Shown in pieces: positions 42,945-55,300 of a stretch of DNA of 64,000 nt (positions are counted from its first letter, which is position 1; every line of letters begins with the position of its first letter). Source of the DNA: Erigeron canadensis (taxonomy: Eukaryota > Streptophyta > Magnoliopsida > Asterales > Asteraceae); contig NC_057761.1 of the NCBI RefSeq assembly GCF_010389155.1, positions 8,930,501-8,994,500 of the forward strand, given 5' to 3'. The notes under the pieces were generated by a model. The model had not been told where the DNA came from, searched no databases, and was given only the letters and a program-made list of their open reading frames with translations. Position numbers and translations under genes: made by a program.

Positions 42945-45900
42945 TTATCCATTAAACAAAAGTCTGATGCTATTCGCATGAATTCTCTCTTGTAAACAGT
43001 CTGCGAGAATGTTGCGATAGCGTCTTTCCTCTACTCTCCAAAAATTCACAGCTGAGCAAGGTGTATCCAAAAGTCTTCTTTGATCACCTCTTGACAAATT
43101 GACAACCTGCATTGGATCATACATGCGTAGCAACATTTGTTTCTTTGAATCATCAACAAACATCTGTGCTTCACCTGACTTGATATCTATCTGCCAAAAT
43201 GTCATCTCTGTCAGCATATCTTGATCCCATCTGATAGCGGGAACCTTCTTAACACATTTAATTCTTCTCTGGACAAATCTAAATGTGCCATCTGGATTCT
43301 TAATCTTCTTCAAAGGCGTTGGCTTTATCAACCTTTCTTCTGGCTTCAGACCTCTATCACTGAAATACTTAATCCTTTCATCTCTGAATCTATTCCAGTA
43401 GAAATCTACAAGTCCATTACTCTGAAGATTAACGAACCAGTGTCTTCCCATATCTATCATATCAGAATCACTGAGGGAGTGGAAATGTCTTCAACTTATT
43501 GACATGTACTGGCAACCCTCCTTTCTCTTGATAATAAACAATTTGATTCTGTGATCATAGAACCAACTTTGAATCACTGAGAAGTATTTGGGTGCATCCT
43601 TGTCTGAGACATATTCCCAAAACATCGATGGTTTATATGTATCACGTATCATCAAACCAGTATGTCCTCTATAACATGGAATTAGTCTATCAATAATAAA
43701 TTCATGATCTTGCTGCACCGCAGGTATATTAAATCTTCCAAGGTCAACCTCTCGTGTAGCATCTATATTCCAGTATAGATCAAAAATATTGTTATGTCCT
43801 TCATCGACTATGTTTGCATATACAGCAAATCTTAACCTTGCAACATTTTTAGGTTCATTTGGACTATCTCTGATTGGATTGAGATTGAGATGTTCTACTT
43901 TAGCTATCGGTTCAACTTGAATGACTTCATCTTCATTAAAGACACGATCAAAGTCATAAGGTGTCTCAAGCAACCTTTGTCTATCAGCTTCAGAAGTAAT
44001 GAACTCTGTTTCTTCCAAATCTTCATCATCGATACTTTCTAGATCTTCTTCAACATCAAGATCGTCCAATGCATCTATCTTTTGAAGCTTATCTGCAATT
44101 CAACGATTTACATATACAAAGATAAAGAACATAAATCATAAGTCAAGACATAATAAAATAGTATAAATACATTAAAAGAAATTAAAATAAATAATACTAT
44201 ATCATAAATATAATGTAACAACTACATTAATATTTATCTTATAATCTTTATCTATTTTAACTTAAAACAATAATATTATATCATAAATATAATGTAACAC
44301 ATACATTCATATTTATCTTATAATCATTATTTTTCATTACTCGAGTATTTAAAAATTACACTGTCAATATTTTAAGCCGAACAGAATAATTCTTTGATAA
44401 CTATTCTAAGCTGAATAACACTTTGATTAACACCTTAACTGTTATTATAACTCAAGTAGTTTAATGTACACACATTAATTAAAAATACAAAATCAATAGC
44501 ACTAAGGTTCATAATCCGAATCTGAATCCGAATCTGACTCTGACTCTGAAGATGTATGAGCTAACCCTGACTATTCTTTCATTTGATCCCTAAGTGATCC
44601 TGGATCATAATAATCATCATAATCCATAATCTCAGCTCTAGCTCTCATATGAGCTTGTGGATCATATCCCAATCTCTTTTCTAGTCTATGCACAATTAAA
44701 GGGTGCAAATCTGACTCTGTAGAGGCATTGGTACTAGAATCAGTCTTAGTTGACTCACTATCCTGAGTAGATTTTCCTTTGCTAAGATTTTCTTTTTCTT
44801 TATTACTATGAGGATCATTCACTGTCTCCCTTTCTATTCTATCAGAATTAGAATCGGAGTTACGGGAATTGGAATCTTCCTCATCATCATTGTTATCTGG
44901 ATCATCAGGATCTGCATCTGGAGCGGTCATTACAGCTTTCCCTTTATCTTGAGTCCCAGAAGTACTAGCACCAGCTGTACCAGCAATCTCTGACTCTCTT
45001 TGTCTTGATGACTCCCCCTGAACATCAGCATTCTCTATGTCCATAGCAGCATCATCAGCATCTTGACCTTGACCCTGATTCTCTAGCTCACCTGGTTGTG
45101 TTTGATCTTGACCTTGAGCTGGATCATCATCTCTATTCTTCTTTGCAAGCTCATCATCTCTACAACCATCTTTATCTCCCCCTTGAGCCAAGAATTGGTC
45201 AAGTCTAGATCCAAGAGAATGAACAAGAGCTGTCATAACATCCATCTCTTCCTTATGATTAGCAGCCTGGAGCTTTAGCTGACTCTCCAAAGCTGTAACC
45301 CTCATCTCCAACATCTTCTTTTCTGACAATAAACGACTCAACTGCACTTGAACAGGTACAGGTGGACGTGAAGTAGAAGCAACGTCAGATGTAGAGACCG
45401 GAGGGGGCATCGCAGCTTCAAACGAAGGCATACGAGCACTAGAAGTTCCTGTGGGAGGCATCTGTGGTCTTTGCAGAGGAGCCAACAGACGTCCCATAAC
45501 TGTAGAAACACGAACTGTCGCCTGAATGGGAGCAGACGAAGGTCTAAAAGCAACAAGTGTCGGAACTGTAGACTCCGAAACAGCAGGAATCGTGACAGTG
45601 GTAGCTTCGGTGACAACTTGTGCGTGAGAACCAATTCCCCTTATAATAAACTTTGGTCTCGACCTTCTCTCCCCAACAGTAACACCAGCAGCAGTAGAAG
45701 CAGACACAGATGCAGGAACCTTAGAGACAGAAGCTCTTAAAGCAGCAACTAATGGAGTATCACCAACAGTTAGTGCATCAGACCTCTCCATGGCTTCACT
45801 GTATGCTGCAAATTCTCTATCAACCTCAGCCTGAGATCTTGCATGTCTTCTTCTTCGCTTCGGCAGTCTTTCTTCCTCTTCTTCTTCTTCTGAGTCCTCA

Positions 45901-46976
45901 ACAACATTAACCGGGACTTCAGAAGGACCAGCAGTAACATCAACTGGATCAGAGGTAGAAGTAGAACCTCCAGCAGATGTAGATACAAGATTTGTAGGAT
46001 CCATGAGAGCATCCATATCAGAGTCATGCTCCAAATCACCAGCATACAGAGGAACATCATTGAGTCCCTCAAACTGATCAGCTCTTTCTTCATGAAGATC
46101 ATCCTGAGCCTGATCATCATCACCAGCAGCAGCAGCATCTTCCTCATCCTCCTAACCTTGTCGAGGTGCGACATAGTTAGGATTAAGCAAATGTCTGAAC
46201 AAAGGTGGATTATCAACCTCAATCGGAACATTTCTTCCCGACAAGTGCTTCAAACTTTCAGCAAATGCCTTATAAGTAAGACGACCTAGATTGAACATAG
46301 GACCGTTAAATGGCAAATCAGCTGCAAAGTGACGAATTATGATCATCACAAATCTTGGAAACAGAAAGAATTTCTTGTCTGTACCAAATGACCTCAACTG
46401 CTTCTCCAAATTATCAAAAATGTACTGAGAGAAGCTATATGGCTTGTTCAGCACCAAGGCAACCATCTGAGAAGCATTCTGAATATTCATCTGGTCATAG
46501 CCTGTACTCCTATGACTAATGGCCCTCAACAAATAGTAAGCAAGAAGCTTCCATTTGCCACGTAGATGATTCCTGAAGTATGGGTGGGAAATAGCTCCAG
46601 TATACCCCATACGACGTAGAGCACCGTCGCAAAATTCCTTAGAGAATTCAATCGGACCTTGCTCTATGGCGACATCACCTAAATGTAAAATAGTCCGTAA
46701 GTCCCCAGCAGAAAATGAGAATGAACGTCCCCCAACAATAGTGCGTATGTGTGTATGAGCACCCATCTGCACCGAACGGGCTGAGTTCCAGAACTCTCTA
46801 ATGAGACTTATCACCAACGGAGGATTCTCTGTCACAGCAAAATGGACACGAGAACGTGCAAGAAACTATAGGACGCCATGAAACTCTGCAGTGCACCCCG
46901 TCTGCGTTATACTGAGATCGAGTGCAGCATTGTGCTCCTTGACAAACACACGAGCATTAGTACCTTGTCCTGCCAT
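42945..46976 (-). pseudogene. ORF3 of element B
   Basis: ATG at 46976 (MAGQGTNARVFV) is just after a 3' splice-site-like sequence. One frame extends to the TAA at 42945, broken by nonsense codons near 46866, 46152, 44571, 44504 and 43491. N-terminal domain: FSAGDLRTILHLGD, RMGYTGAIS, LRGKWKLLAYYLL, YDQMNIQNASQMVALVL, matching A and C. A long acidic Ser/Pro/Ala-rich middle with a predicted helix (LLSEKKMLEMRVTALESQL) follows. An AT-rich gap of about 420 bases (44080-44500) may be an intron. The C-terminal domain has FDLYWNIDATREVDLGRF and HWFVNLQSNGLVDFYW. No membrane segment belongs to it. The stop codon is only about 55 bases from the 3' LTR. Confidence 0.75.
44080..44500 (-). other. AT-rich gap in ORF3 of B, possible intron
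   Basis: Very AT-rich and non-coding, with a 60-base direct repeat (44191-44250 and 44270-44329, period 79). On the minus strand it ends GAATTGCAG|ATAAGC. A clear 5' border was not found. Confidence 0.35.
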
Positions 46977-47040
46977 ACCTGCACAAAAACAGACAAAAAC
47001 GACAAGAAAAACGATTGTTAGGATAAACGAAAAAACAAAA
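46977..47040 (-). promoter_or_regulatory. 3' splice-site-like sequence before ORF3 of B
   Basis: The minus strand has a branch-point-like TATCCTAAC, then a long T-rich tract ending TTTTTGTGCAG|GT immediately before ATGGCAGG at 46976. This is a textbook plant 3' splice site. Its translation looks like a hydrophobic peptide by accident. Confidence 0.6.
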
Positions 47041-47060
47041 ATAGGGTTTTGGCTTCTGCT

Positions 47061-47106
47061 TCGTGATGACGTCATCACGAGGAAGATCTCCTTCGTCTTG
47101 ACGTCA
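47061..47106 (-). promoter_or_regulatory. Perfect 20-bp palindrome and a second TGACGTCA
   Basis: 47061-47080 is a perfect palindrome with half-site TCGTGATGAC. A second TGACGTCA lies at 47099-47106. Both lie within the presumed 5' leader intron of ORF3. Confidence 0.65.
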
Positions 47107-47698
47107 GCACGAACCGAGCATGAACCCAGAACACGAAGAACAAAAACATCTCCATATGATGTTAAAATCGATCAAAAACATCATCTTGGACTTGTTTATG
47201 GTTCGTGTTATGCCCAGAAAACAAAATCGATACGAAGTTGATGAACACAAAGTTGGTTCGTGTTCTTCGTGTGCATAGTGACCGAAACATAATTTCTTTG
47301 ATTAATCTTGATTTAACACTTGTTTACTTAAATTTTTGTTAGATTTAATATGTTTAAACATTAATTAATCCAATTTTAAGTCCAATTCAAGTCCAATTTA
47401 AGTCCAAATCATCAAAAATCAAAATTCATATGTTGTGGTTCGTCCGAGTTACTGTTCACGCGAGGCAAAATCAAAATTTGGGCATTATAGCGACACGAAA
47501 TCGTACAAATCCATAGTTAAATAATCAATAATCTATCCTAGATCAAGTATATACCAACAAACTAGGATGATTAATATGAAAAGAAGGTGAAATCGATCGA
47601 AACGTAGACGAATGAATAGTGACGCGAGGTAGACGAAGTTCGTGTGATTATTTAGGGTTAATTTTCGATTAATGGTAATTAATGAATAGTAATAACCC

Positions 47699-47806
47699 AT
47701 ATATATATCCGAATCCACATGAGCCGGGCCGAACACGGAGTTCGTGGGCTTCGTGATGACGTCAGTGCGAGGCATACTGACGTCAGTGCGAGGCATGCTG
47801 ACGTCA
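47699..47806 (-). promoter_or_regulatory. Promoter-like array: three phased TGACGTCA sites and a TATA box
   Basis: TGACGTCA at 47757-47764, 47778-47785 and 47799-47806: exact 21-bp spacing, two helical turns. On the minus strand they precede a TATA box (ATATATATAT, 47699-47708) by 49 bases. ORF3 ATG is about 720 bases downstream. TGACGTCA is the classic site for plant bZIP factors of the TGA/CREB type. The same word lies upstream of the TATA box in the LTRs of B. Confidence 0.7.
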
Positions 47807-49829
47807 GCACGAGGTGATTTTGAATTTTCAGTTTTTAAACCACAAAAGCTTCATTCCTTAGCCAAATTTCGTGAATTTTCTAGAAATGTAAACAAGGAAA
47901 AATTCCAGAAATTCCAGAAACATAAACCTGTAGATACTCGTTACTAAAAACCTGTATCTATTCGAATATGCTATCAAAAATCATCCGTACTAACTTGTCA
48001 TAACAATATTATCTTGACATAAAAACAATCATTTCTTCATTGATGTTTAACTCAAACAAATACATAGTATGTATTACATCATATCAACAACCAATCACAT
48101 ACATCTTAGGTTGTGATCTTGATAATAAAACTATAACCTATCACACTAAGTCTTAGGTTATTGAAACAGATCATCCGTGTATCACTTGTAATCTCTGTAG
48201 AAGCAATTTCTAAACACCTTTTATTGTCCGTTGCAATGCAATTCTATGGGTTGACAAACAAGTGAAAACAATTCTGCCTTCAATCAAACAATTAAAAAAT
48301 TTTGATATCATCCAATATGAGTTTATTATCTGTAACCTGCACACTTAACAAACTTCATTAATGCATCAAAATCAACAAAGTATCATCAATATGCAAAACA
48401 ACCAAAAGCTTAACCTATCGATAAAATAAAATCTAAGGCAAGTCAAATCTTTGTCAAGCATATTTATCTACCAAAAACAATTGAAATTTTAAAAAAACTT
48501 AAATGAAACATATTCAAAAATATTTTGACTTTTCAACCTCCAAAACATCTCATTTTCTAAATTAAACAACTTATGTATTAATTAGAAAATCCATCTTGTA
48601 AACATTTATACCATAAGCAATAAGACTTATAAAATTCACTAAGAATTATAACATTTAATGCTTATCAAATCTCTCGTGCAATAAGAACTAGTTTGACACA
48701 CAAACTGACACTTATTGCAAAAATAAAAATAAAAATACAAGTAAACAAAAATAAAAATAAAAATAAACATAAAAATAAACTAAGCTACCTTATTTATTTA
48801 CAAGAAATTTTAAGTTTATGCTGATTAGATCAGATTAGCATTTACAAAAGTCTGCAATTGAGAAATAATTCTCTTATTATTAGTTATGAACAGTGATTCA
48901 ACCACGATTACCGGTATATTTGTCCTCTTAAACACTCGGTACTTCCAGTTTCCTTTGAGTTATGACACTTTCAACATACCCTGGCCAAGGACAGTCACCA
49001 TGTAACCCGAGTAGCCTAATATGCCATTCAATAGTTTGCGAACTTATGTGACCCACATTCAGATATACTTTCGTAATTGACACTAGCACTAAGATAACAA
49101 AAATTCAATGTATATTCAAAAACATCCTTAACAAATCATGAGACACTTTTTAGATAACTGAATTTAATTACTTTGTGATTTCACTTATTTGCTTTTGCAT
49201 TTCATTGTTTATAAGGAACCCGTGGTTTTCTATGAGATCCATGTAGCGAACTTTCTGACAACCTATCCCAAGTTGGAAGCTTTAGGTAGGCTAGGTATAC
49301 AAAGACACAATACTTATCTGAATCTCAAAGACCACATTAGCCCTTAATTTTCATTCATTTCATTTGCATAACAATATCACATTTACTTTCATGCTCATGA
49401 TTGGTAGAGGTTTTTGCCTATATATTGAACAAATCTTATAATAATGCTAGATATTTCACAAAATTTAAGGACTAGATCAATTCATTACTGAAAAGCAAGC
49501 ATTCTCAGCCATATATCTGAATATGTTTCCCACAAGAACATTGTATAATTTAAGTTCAGATTTAAGGAAACCTTGCTACTTTGTGTCTACCAATATATCC
49601 CAAATTGTAATCACTGAACTAAGCAGTTATATTACGATTAAACAGACTTAAAAGCTAAGTATCCTCACTTCTAATCATCTTACAGCATTAACTTAAATCT
49701 CTCCATAATTTTGTCATTTTGTCATTTTTCGTATTTTTATGATTTTTATGACACTAAGAACTCTTTTTGTATTTTTAAGACTCTACCTATTTACAGACAC
49801 AAACTTACAAAATTAGTTCTTTGAGAGAT
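47807..49829 (-). other. Non-coding spacer between pol and ORF3 promoter of B
   Basis: About 2 kb of AT-rich DNA with no supportable ORF. A-rich runs (AAAATAAAAATAAAAATAC) lie near 48720-48775. Nothing further seen. Confidence 0.6.
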
Positions 49830-52344
49830 TTAATATGAATCAGCATTTTTCATCCCATTGAGAAGAATTAGCTTCTCAAAACGAGTCTTATCAAATGCTT
49901 TGGTATATAGATCAGCTAAATTATCATCGGTTATAACCTTTTCCAAATGAATTAACTTCTTTTGGGCACAATCACGCAAGAAATGATGCCTAATATCAAT
50001 ATGCTTGGAGACCTTATGCATGACAGGGTTATTTGTAATGTCTATAGCTGACTTATTGTTTATTCTAATAGGAGTGTCAAGAAAATCCATACCGTAGTCA
50101 CGAAGTTGTTGCTGAATCCACAATACCTGGGAACAACAGCTACCAGCAGCCATATACTCTGCCTCACATGAAGACTGAGCAACACATGTCTGCTTCTTGC
50201 ATTGCCACGATACTAATCTCCCTCCTAACAACTAACAACCTCCAGTCGTAGACTTTCTGTCATTGTTACAACCGCCAAAATCCGAATCAGTATATGCAAC
50301 AAAATCAAACGTTTCTCCCATTGGATAGCATAGACCAAGCCCTTGGTTTCCCTTAAGATAACATAGAATACGTTTTGCTGCAGTCAAATGTGACTCTTTC
50401 GGACTAGCTTGAAATCTAGCGCAAAGACAAATAGCGAACATAATATCTGGACGCGAAGCAGTCAGATACATCAATGAGCCAATAATAGCAAGATAATAAG
50501 TTGCATCCACAAGTTCATCTTTCGGATCAAGCACTCCTAAACCATGATTTTGTTGAATAGGAGTACCATATGTCTTGGACTCTAGCATTTGAAACCTCTC
50601 CAAGATGTCATCGACATACTTAGACTGGTGAATAAAGAATCCATCTTTCCTTTGATCTACTTGTAGTCCGAGGAAAAATTGTAATTCCCCCATAGCACTC
50701 ATTTCAAAAACATTTTTCATGCTCATTTCAAAATCTTTGCACATCTTTATATTAGATGAACCAAAAATGATATCATCCATGTAAACTTGTACAATCAGAT
50801 AATCTCGCTTCTTCCATTTGATAAACGATGTGTTGTCTATCGATCCTCTTGTAAAACCATTTGTCAACAAATGTGTTGACAATTTTTCATACCACACTCT
50901 GGGTGCTTGATGCAATCCATAAAGAGCCTTATCCAAACGATATGCTCTTCTTGGATAATTTGGATCTTCAAACCCCGGTGGTTGGAAAACATACACTTCT
51001 TCTTTAACTTCTTCATACAAGAAGGCACTCTTAACGTCTAACTGATACACCTTTATACCTTTGAAACTTGCAAAAGTTAAAAATAACCTTATAGCTTCAA
51101 TCCTAGCAACTGGTGCAGAAGTTTCATTATAGTCATATCCTTCTCGTTGTGCAAACCCCTGAACAACCAAACGTGCTTTATTTCTAGTAACGATCCCTTT
51201 GTCACCTCGTTTGCATTTATATACCCAACGAGTTACAATCGGTTCTTTACCTCTAGGCACATCTACTAACTCCCTAACTCCAGTGTCTTTCACTTCACAA
51301 AACAAACTAGTTAGATCCTTATTCAATTGATTTCTAGTTCGAACAGGTTCTGTAGCATTTCCAAGAATATTTTCAACTGGGTGATCCTTATTAATTCGAT
51401 ATTGAGGGACCGAATCAACATTCAAATTTTCTCCTAAATTTGTTCTAATTTGAAACTCAGGAGAGTTGAATTCATCTTCCGATTCTTCAGAAATAGGATC
51501 ATCATCAGGCAGTGTAACCTTTGATGGAGTAGGTGGGGTAGAGTTTCCGGGTTCATTATTGTCTGAATCTGGTGTCTTATCCTTGTCCTTACTGCTTTCA
51601 TCAACATCGGTAGTAAACCGAACATTGTTTGGAGTAGTATCGACATTTTGAGTAGGCGGAGATATAGGAGTATTATCCATGTGATCTCTTAAAATAATCA
51701 CATCGTCAACTGTCTCAGGATCTGAATAAGAATCAGGACCATGTAGTGAACTAAACACACTATCATAATCGAAGTTTTTGCCACTTCCAGAATGTATAGC
51801 GGGCTTATGACTGACAATCTTGACATTTGTTCCAAAATCAACTTTGCCAATCTGTTTGTTGTAAACCCGTCGAATTGATGTTCCTGGTTTGTAACCCATG
51901 AGAAATCCCTCTTCAACCTTTGAATCAAACTTTGACTGAGGTAGATACTTCAAGAAAGTACACGGTACACCAAATAGTTCAACATTCTGTAAATTTGGTT
52001 TCTTTTTATGTAGAAGCTCATAACAAGTCTTATTATGACGCTTAACTACTGTAACCCTATTTAAAATATGAAAAGCTGTATTCACCGCTTCCGCCCAAAA
52101 CATAGTAGGAAGCCCTGAATCTGCAAGCATAGTTCTGGCTGTCTCGATTAGAGTCCTATTCTTCTTTTCAGCAACTCCATTCTGTTGTGGTTCATACAGA
52201 GATGTTGTCGCCCTTGAGACCAGTGAAACTAACGTACGAACCATTTACATCTTCATAGTTGGACAAAACGTTCTTGTCCCCTGTCATGTGTCGAGAGCAT
52301 CCACTGTCAACATACCAAAGACTAATAGGCTTCCTTGGTTCTCC
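49830..52344 (-). pseudogene. pol of element B, integrase core deleted
   Basis: The protease start is intact (LWYVDSGCSRHMTGDKN, from 52344). Near 52200 it jumps to YEPQQNGVAEKKNRTLIE, the end of the integrase core, so the HHCC region and the two catalytic aspartates are gone. One frame then runs from about 52244 to 49830 with a single TAA at 50232: linker, RT (ARLVVQGFAQREGYDYNETSAP, DVKSAFLYEEVKEEVYV, YMDD at 50772-50783, LGLQVDQRKDGFF) and RNase H (SCEAEYMAAGSCCSQ, KHIDIRHHFLRD). It ends LILLNGMKNADSY. Confidence 0.88.
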
Positions 52345-52386
52345 CTGCACATTTAGACAATATTACGGTTAGTTTCTGAAGGGAAC
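52345..52386 (-). promoter_or_regulatory. gag/protease junction with stop and splice-like borders (element B)
   Basis: Minus strand TTTGG|GTTCCC at 52386, TAA at 52371-52369, AATGTGCAG|GG at 52345; 42 bases. Here gag and protease happen to be in one frame, but two stop codons separate them. Confidence 0.5.
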
Positions 52387-55300
52387 CCAAACCTTTTGAG
52401 GTTTAGGTTTGCCGAATTCATCTCTAATGATTAATTCGGTCCAATATCCATCGCTCTTTAATGGAGCCTTGGATGTAGATGGTGTCATAGACTGTTTCTT
52501 AGGTCAGGTGAAACGAGTCTTAGGAGGAGAATTCCTTGGTGAGAAAGTACCAAATCTAGGTTGACTCCCTAATCGATCGTAGAATTTAGACGAACTATTA
52601 ATTCTAACAGGAGGGGATCGATTTTGTTGAGTCATTTTCCTAGGTGAATTACTCCTTTGAGGTGTACGAGAACGACTCGGACTTTCACTACTAAAAGTAG
52701 TATTCTGTGAAGGTCCCTGTCGTTTTGGAGTTTTAGACCTATTATTATGAGCAACAATATCTGAGTCACTAGATCCACCAGAAGACATACCCTTATCAGG
52801 ACATCTCCGTTTCCTATTTGGACAGCAACTATAAACATGTCCTACTTCATAACAATAGAAACACGATTTTTTAGCTCTTGCTTTCTTAGCTTTAACATCA
52901 AACTCAGCTGAAATCATGCCTAAACATTCTTTAAGTTCAATTGTGGCTGACTCTTCTTTTGATAAACCAGTTGACTCATTTTTACCCGAAAAATGTACCT
53001 TCTTTTGAGAATTTTTATGAGTCTTGTATGGAGTTAAAGGGACTTCATTAGACATAGATTCATCCTTATTCCATACTTTATCAGTCTTGTCATGATCGAT
53101 TTTTTCAAAATCAATGTCATTTGATGTAAAAATAGTATCACATCCTTTCATTGTAAAACATTTAATGTTCTTATCTACTAGACAAGTTGATTTTACTTGA
53201 CTAGATTCTTTAGAAGTACTAGCATCATAAACTCCATTCTTAGGATCTACTGGTTTAACAAATGAGCTTTCAAACTTATGTTTCTTGTTAAGCTCTTTAA
53301 TTTTATCAATTGAGCTTTTAGAGCTTTTAGGGGTCTTTGGATTAACATATTGTTTTTCTGAAATTATTGGATCAACTTCACCACTGTCAATCTTTTCAGT
53401 AAGCTGTGTTAGAGATTCTGTATAATTATCATTGAACGGACCTCTAACTTCATTATAACTCGTACCCAAACCACTTTTATCTTTTGAATCCCATGGTATA
53501 GGTTTTTGCATTTGCATTGATCGTATTAAATCAGATCCCCTAATTTGATCTAGTCTTGTATTAAGCTTAACTATCTCCAATTTTGCATCAACTAACTCTT
53601 TCTCCTTTTTACAATAATCTTTAGTTAGTTGAGCATATTGTTCATTTCCTACCTTTTCCATCAGAACTGACTCCTTTAGTTTTTCTTTTAATGCAAGAAT
53701 ATCCTTATTAGATGCACGAATCTTATCTTGATAAAGACTTTCCTGTTTAACCAAACCAGAATTTTTGGCAAACAAAGAGTCATTTTCCTTTTTAAACATG
53801 TTGTTCTGACTAATTAAGTTAATAACTGACTTATTCAAAATAAACACCTCAAGTTTTAGGTCTGACACCATTTTACATGCATCAATTATAGAAGATAAAG
53901 AACATGATACCTTCTGATCTGCAGCCTTGCAATCTGCCATGTATGCAACGAAGTCTTCTGTTGTCATACCTTCAGGTATCTCAAAGTTCTTCATCTGTTC
54001 TTCGATGCTCTGCATAGAAATGTCATCAACAAGATTTAATGACAATACCTTTTCTTCAGATGCTTTAACTGCAGTCATTTGTTCACTCTCAGATCTTACT
54101 GTTTCAGCAACATTACACATATTCTTCTGTACTATCTCAGATGCACTTTCTTCACTTGAGTACACAGCATAATCAATAGTTGCGGCTACCTCATCATATA
54201 ATTCTACCATATAGGCATGATTCGAGGTATCATCGGATTGTGTATCCCATTGATAAGTACCATCTGGATTTTGAACAACAACAGCCTTTGAATCCGAAAA
54301 TGGTGATGAAACAAGCTACTGTGGAGTAACAGGATATGTAATCATTGCTTGTGTCTTATGATTATTTGGTGTAACACCCCCTTGATTATAATTCTGACGA
54401 CCAACAACAGTATTATCAATCCTCTTAGGCCTTTGACACTCTCTTGCAAAATGACCAAATCCATCGCAATTATAACATTTCACCTTGGATTTGTCAAAAC
54501 CTTTAGTGCCATTACCTATAGGTCTACCAGTTCTCTGAGTGAACCTTCTGACTTTAATGGTAAGCATAGCAAGCTGCCATTGTAGATCCATTTCTTCTAA
54601 ATCATCAGGATCTATTTGATTGTAATCCTCATCAATTACTGCAGGATCAGTAACCTTTCCCCCAATAAATGCTTCATGAGCATTACAAAAGGCTGAGTAA
54701 ATACTCATTCTTCCCTCTACAGAACTCATACTCATTGGCATAGAATGGAAAGATTGTGCATTGCTCTTAACATTTGAATTTGTATTGTCATAAGCAACAT
54801 ATCCGGCAATACCATCAGCATCTACTATTGGTGTAGCTTCTGCATCACTTAGAAATGCATTGTTTGTTGAGCTGGAACTTGCTAAATAAACAGACTTAGC
54901 ATGATATAAGGATGGATCTTGTGTAAAATCCGAGTGAGTATCCTTAATCCTTCTCTTCATATCTCTGTTCTTTAGCTTAGAGACTACCTTCTTAAAATCC
55001 CATGTACTGTATTCCTGATCATCTTGAAGTTGATGAACATAATCAGTCCACGTTTTAGGTAGTGAGTCCATAAATTTATCAACTAGCTCAGTTTGAGGAT
55101 AAACAACTTCAAAATATGACAGTTTAGTGGTTAGATGACTGAATCGATTAATAATCTCATCAAGAGATTCCCCTTTCAGTCCATTAAAGGCTTCATATTG
55201 ACGCTTGATACGATTTTTCTTCAAAGTTACATCACCCTCACAATACCTTTCGAGAGCATCCCGTAAATCCTTTGAAGTTGTGTATTTTTTAAATAGATGT

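Noticed and set aside
46995..47078. A hydrophobic signal-anchor-like peptide (FVFSFILTIVFLVVFVCFCAG) before ORF3 of B, tempting as an envelope leader.
   Set aside because: It is the translation of a T-rich tract ending TGTGCAG|GT right before ATG 46976, which fits a 3' splice site better. ORF3 of A and C have no counterpart.
47757..47806. Evenly spaced palindromes that might suggest a CRISPR-like array.
   Set aside because: Only three 8-bp sites with near-identical 13-base gaps, in plant retrotransposon DNA upstream of a TATA box; no repeat-spacer structure.
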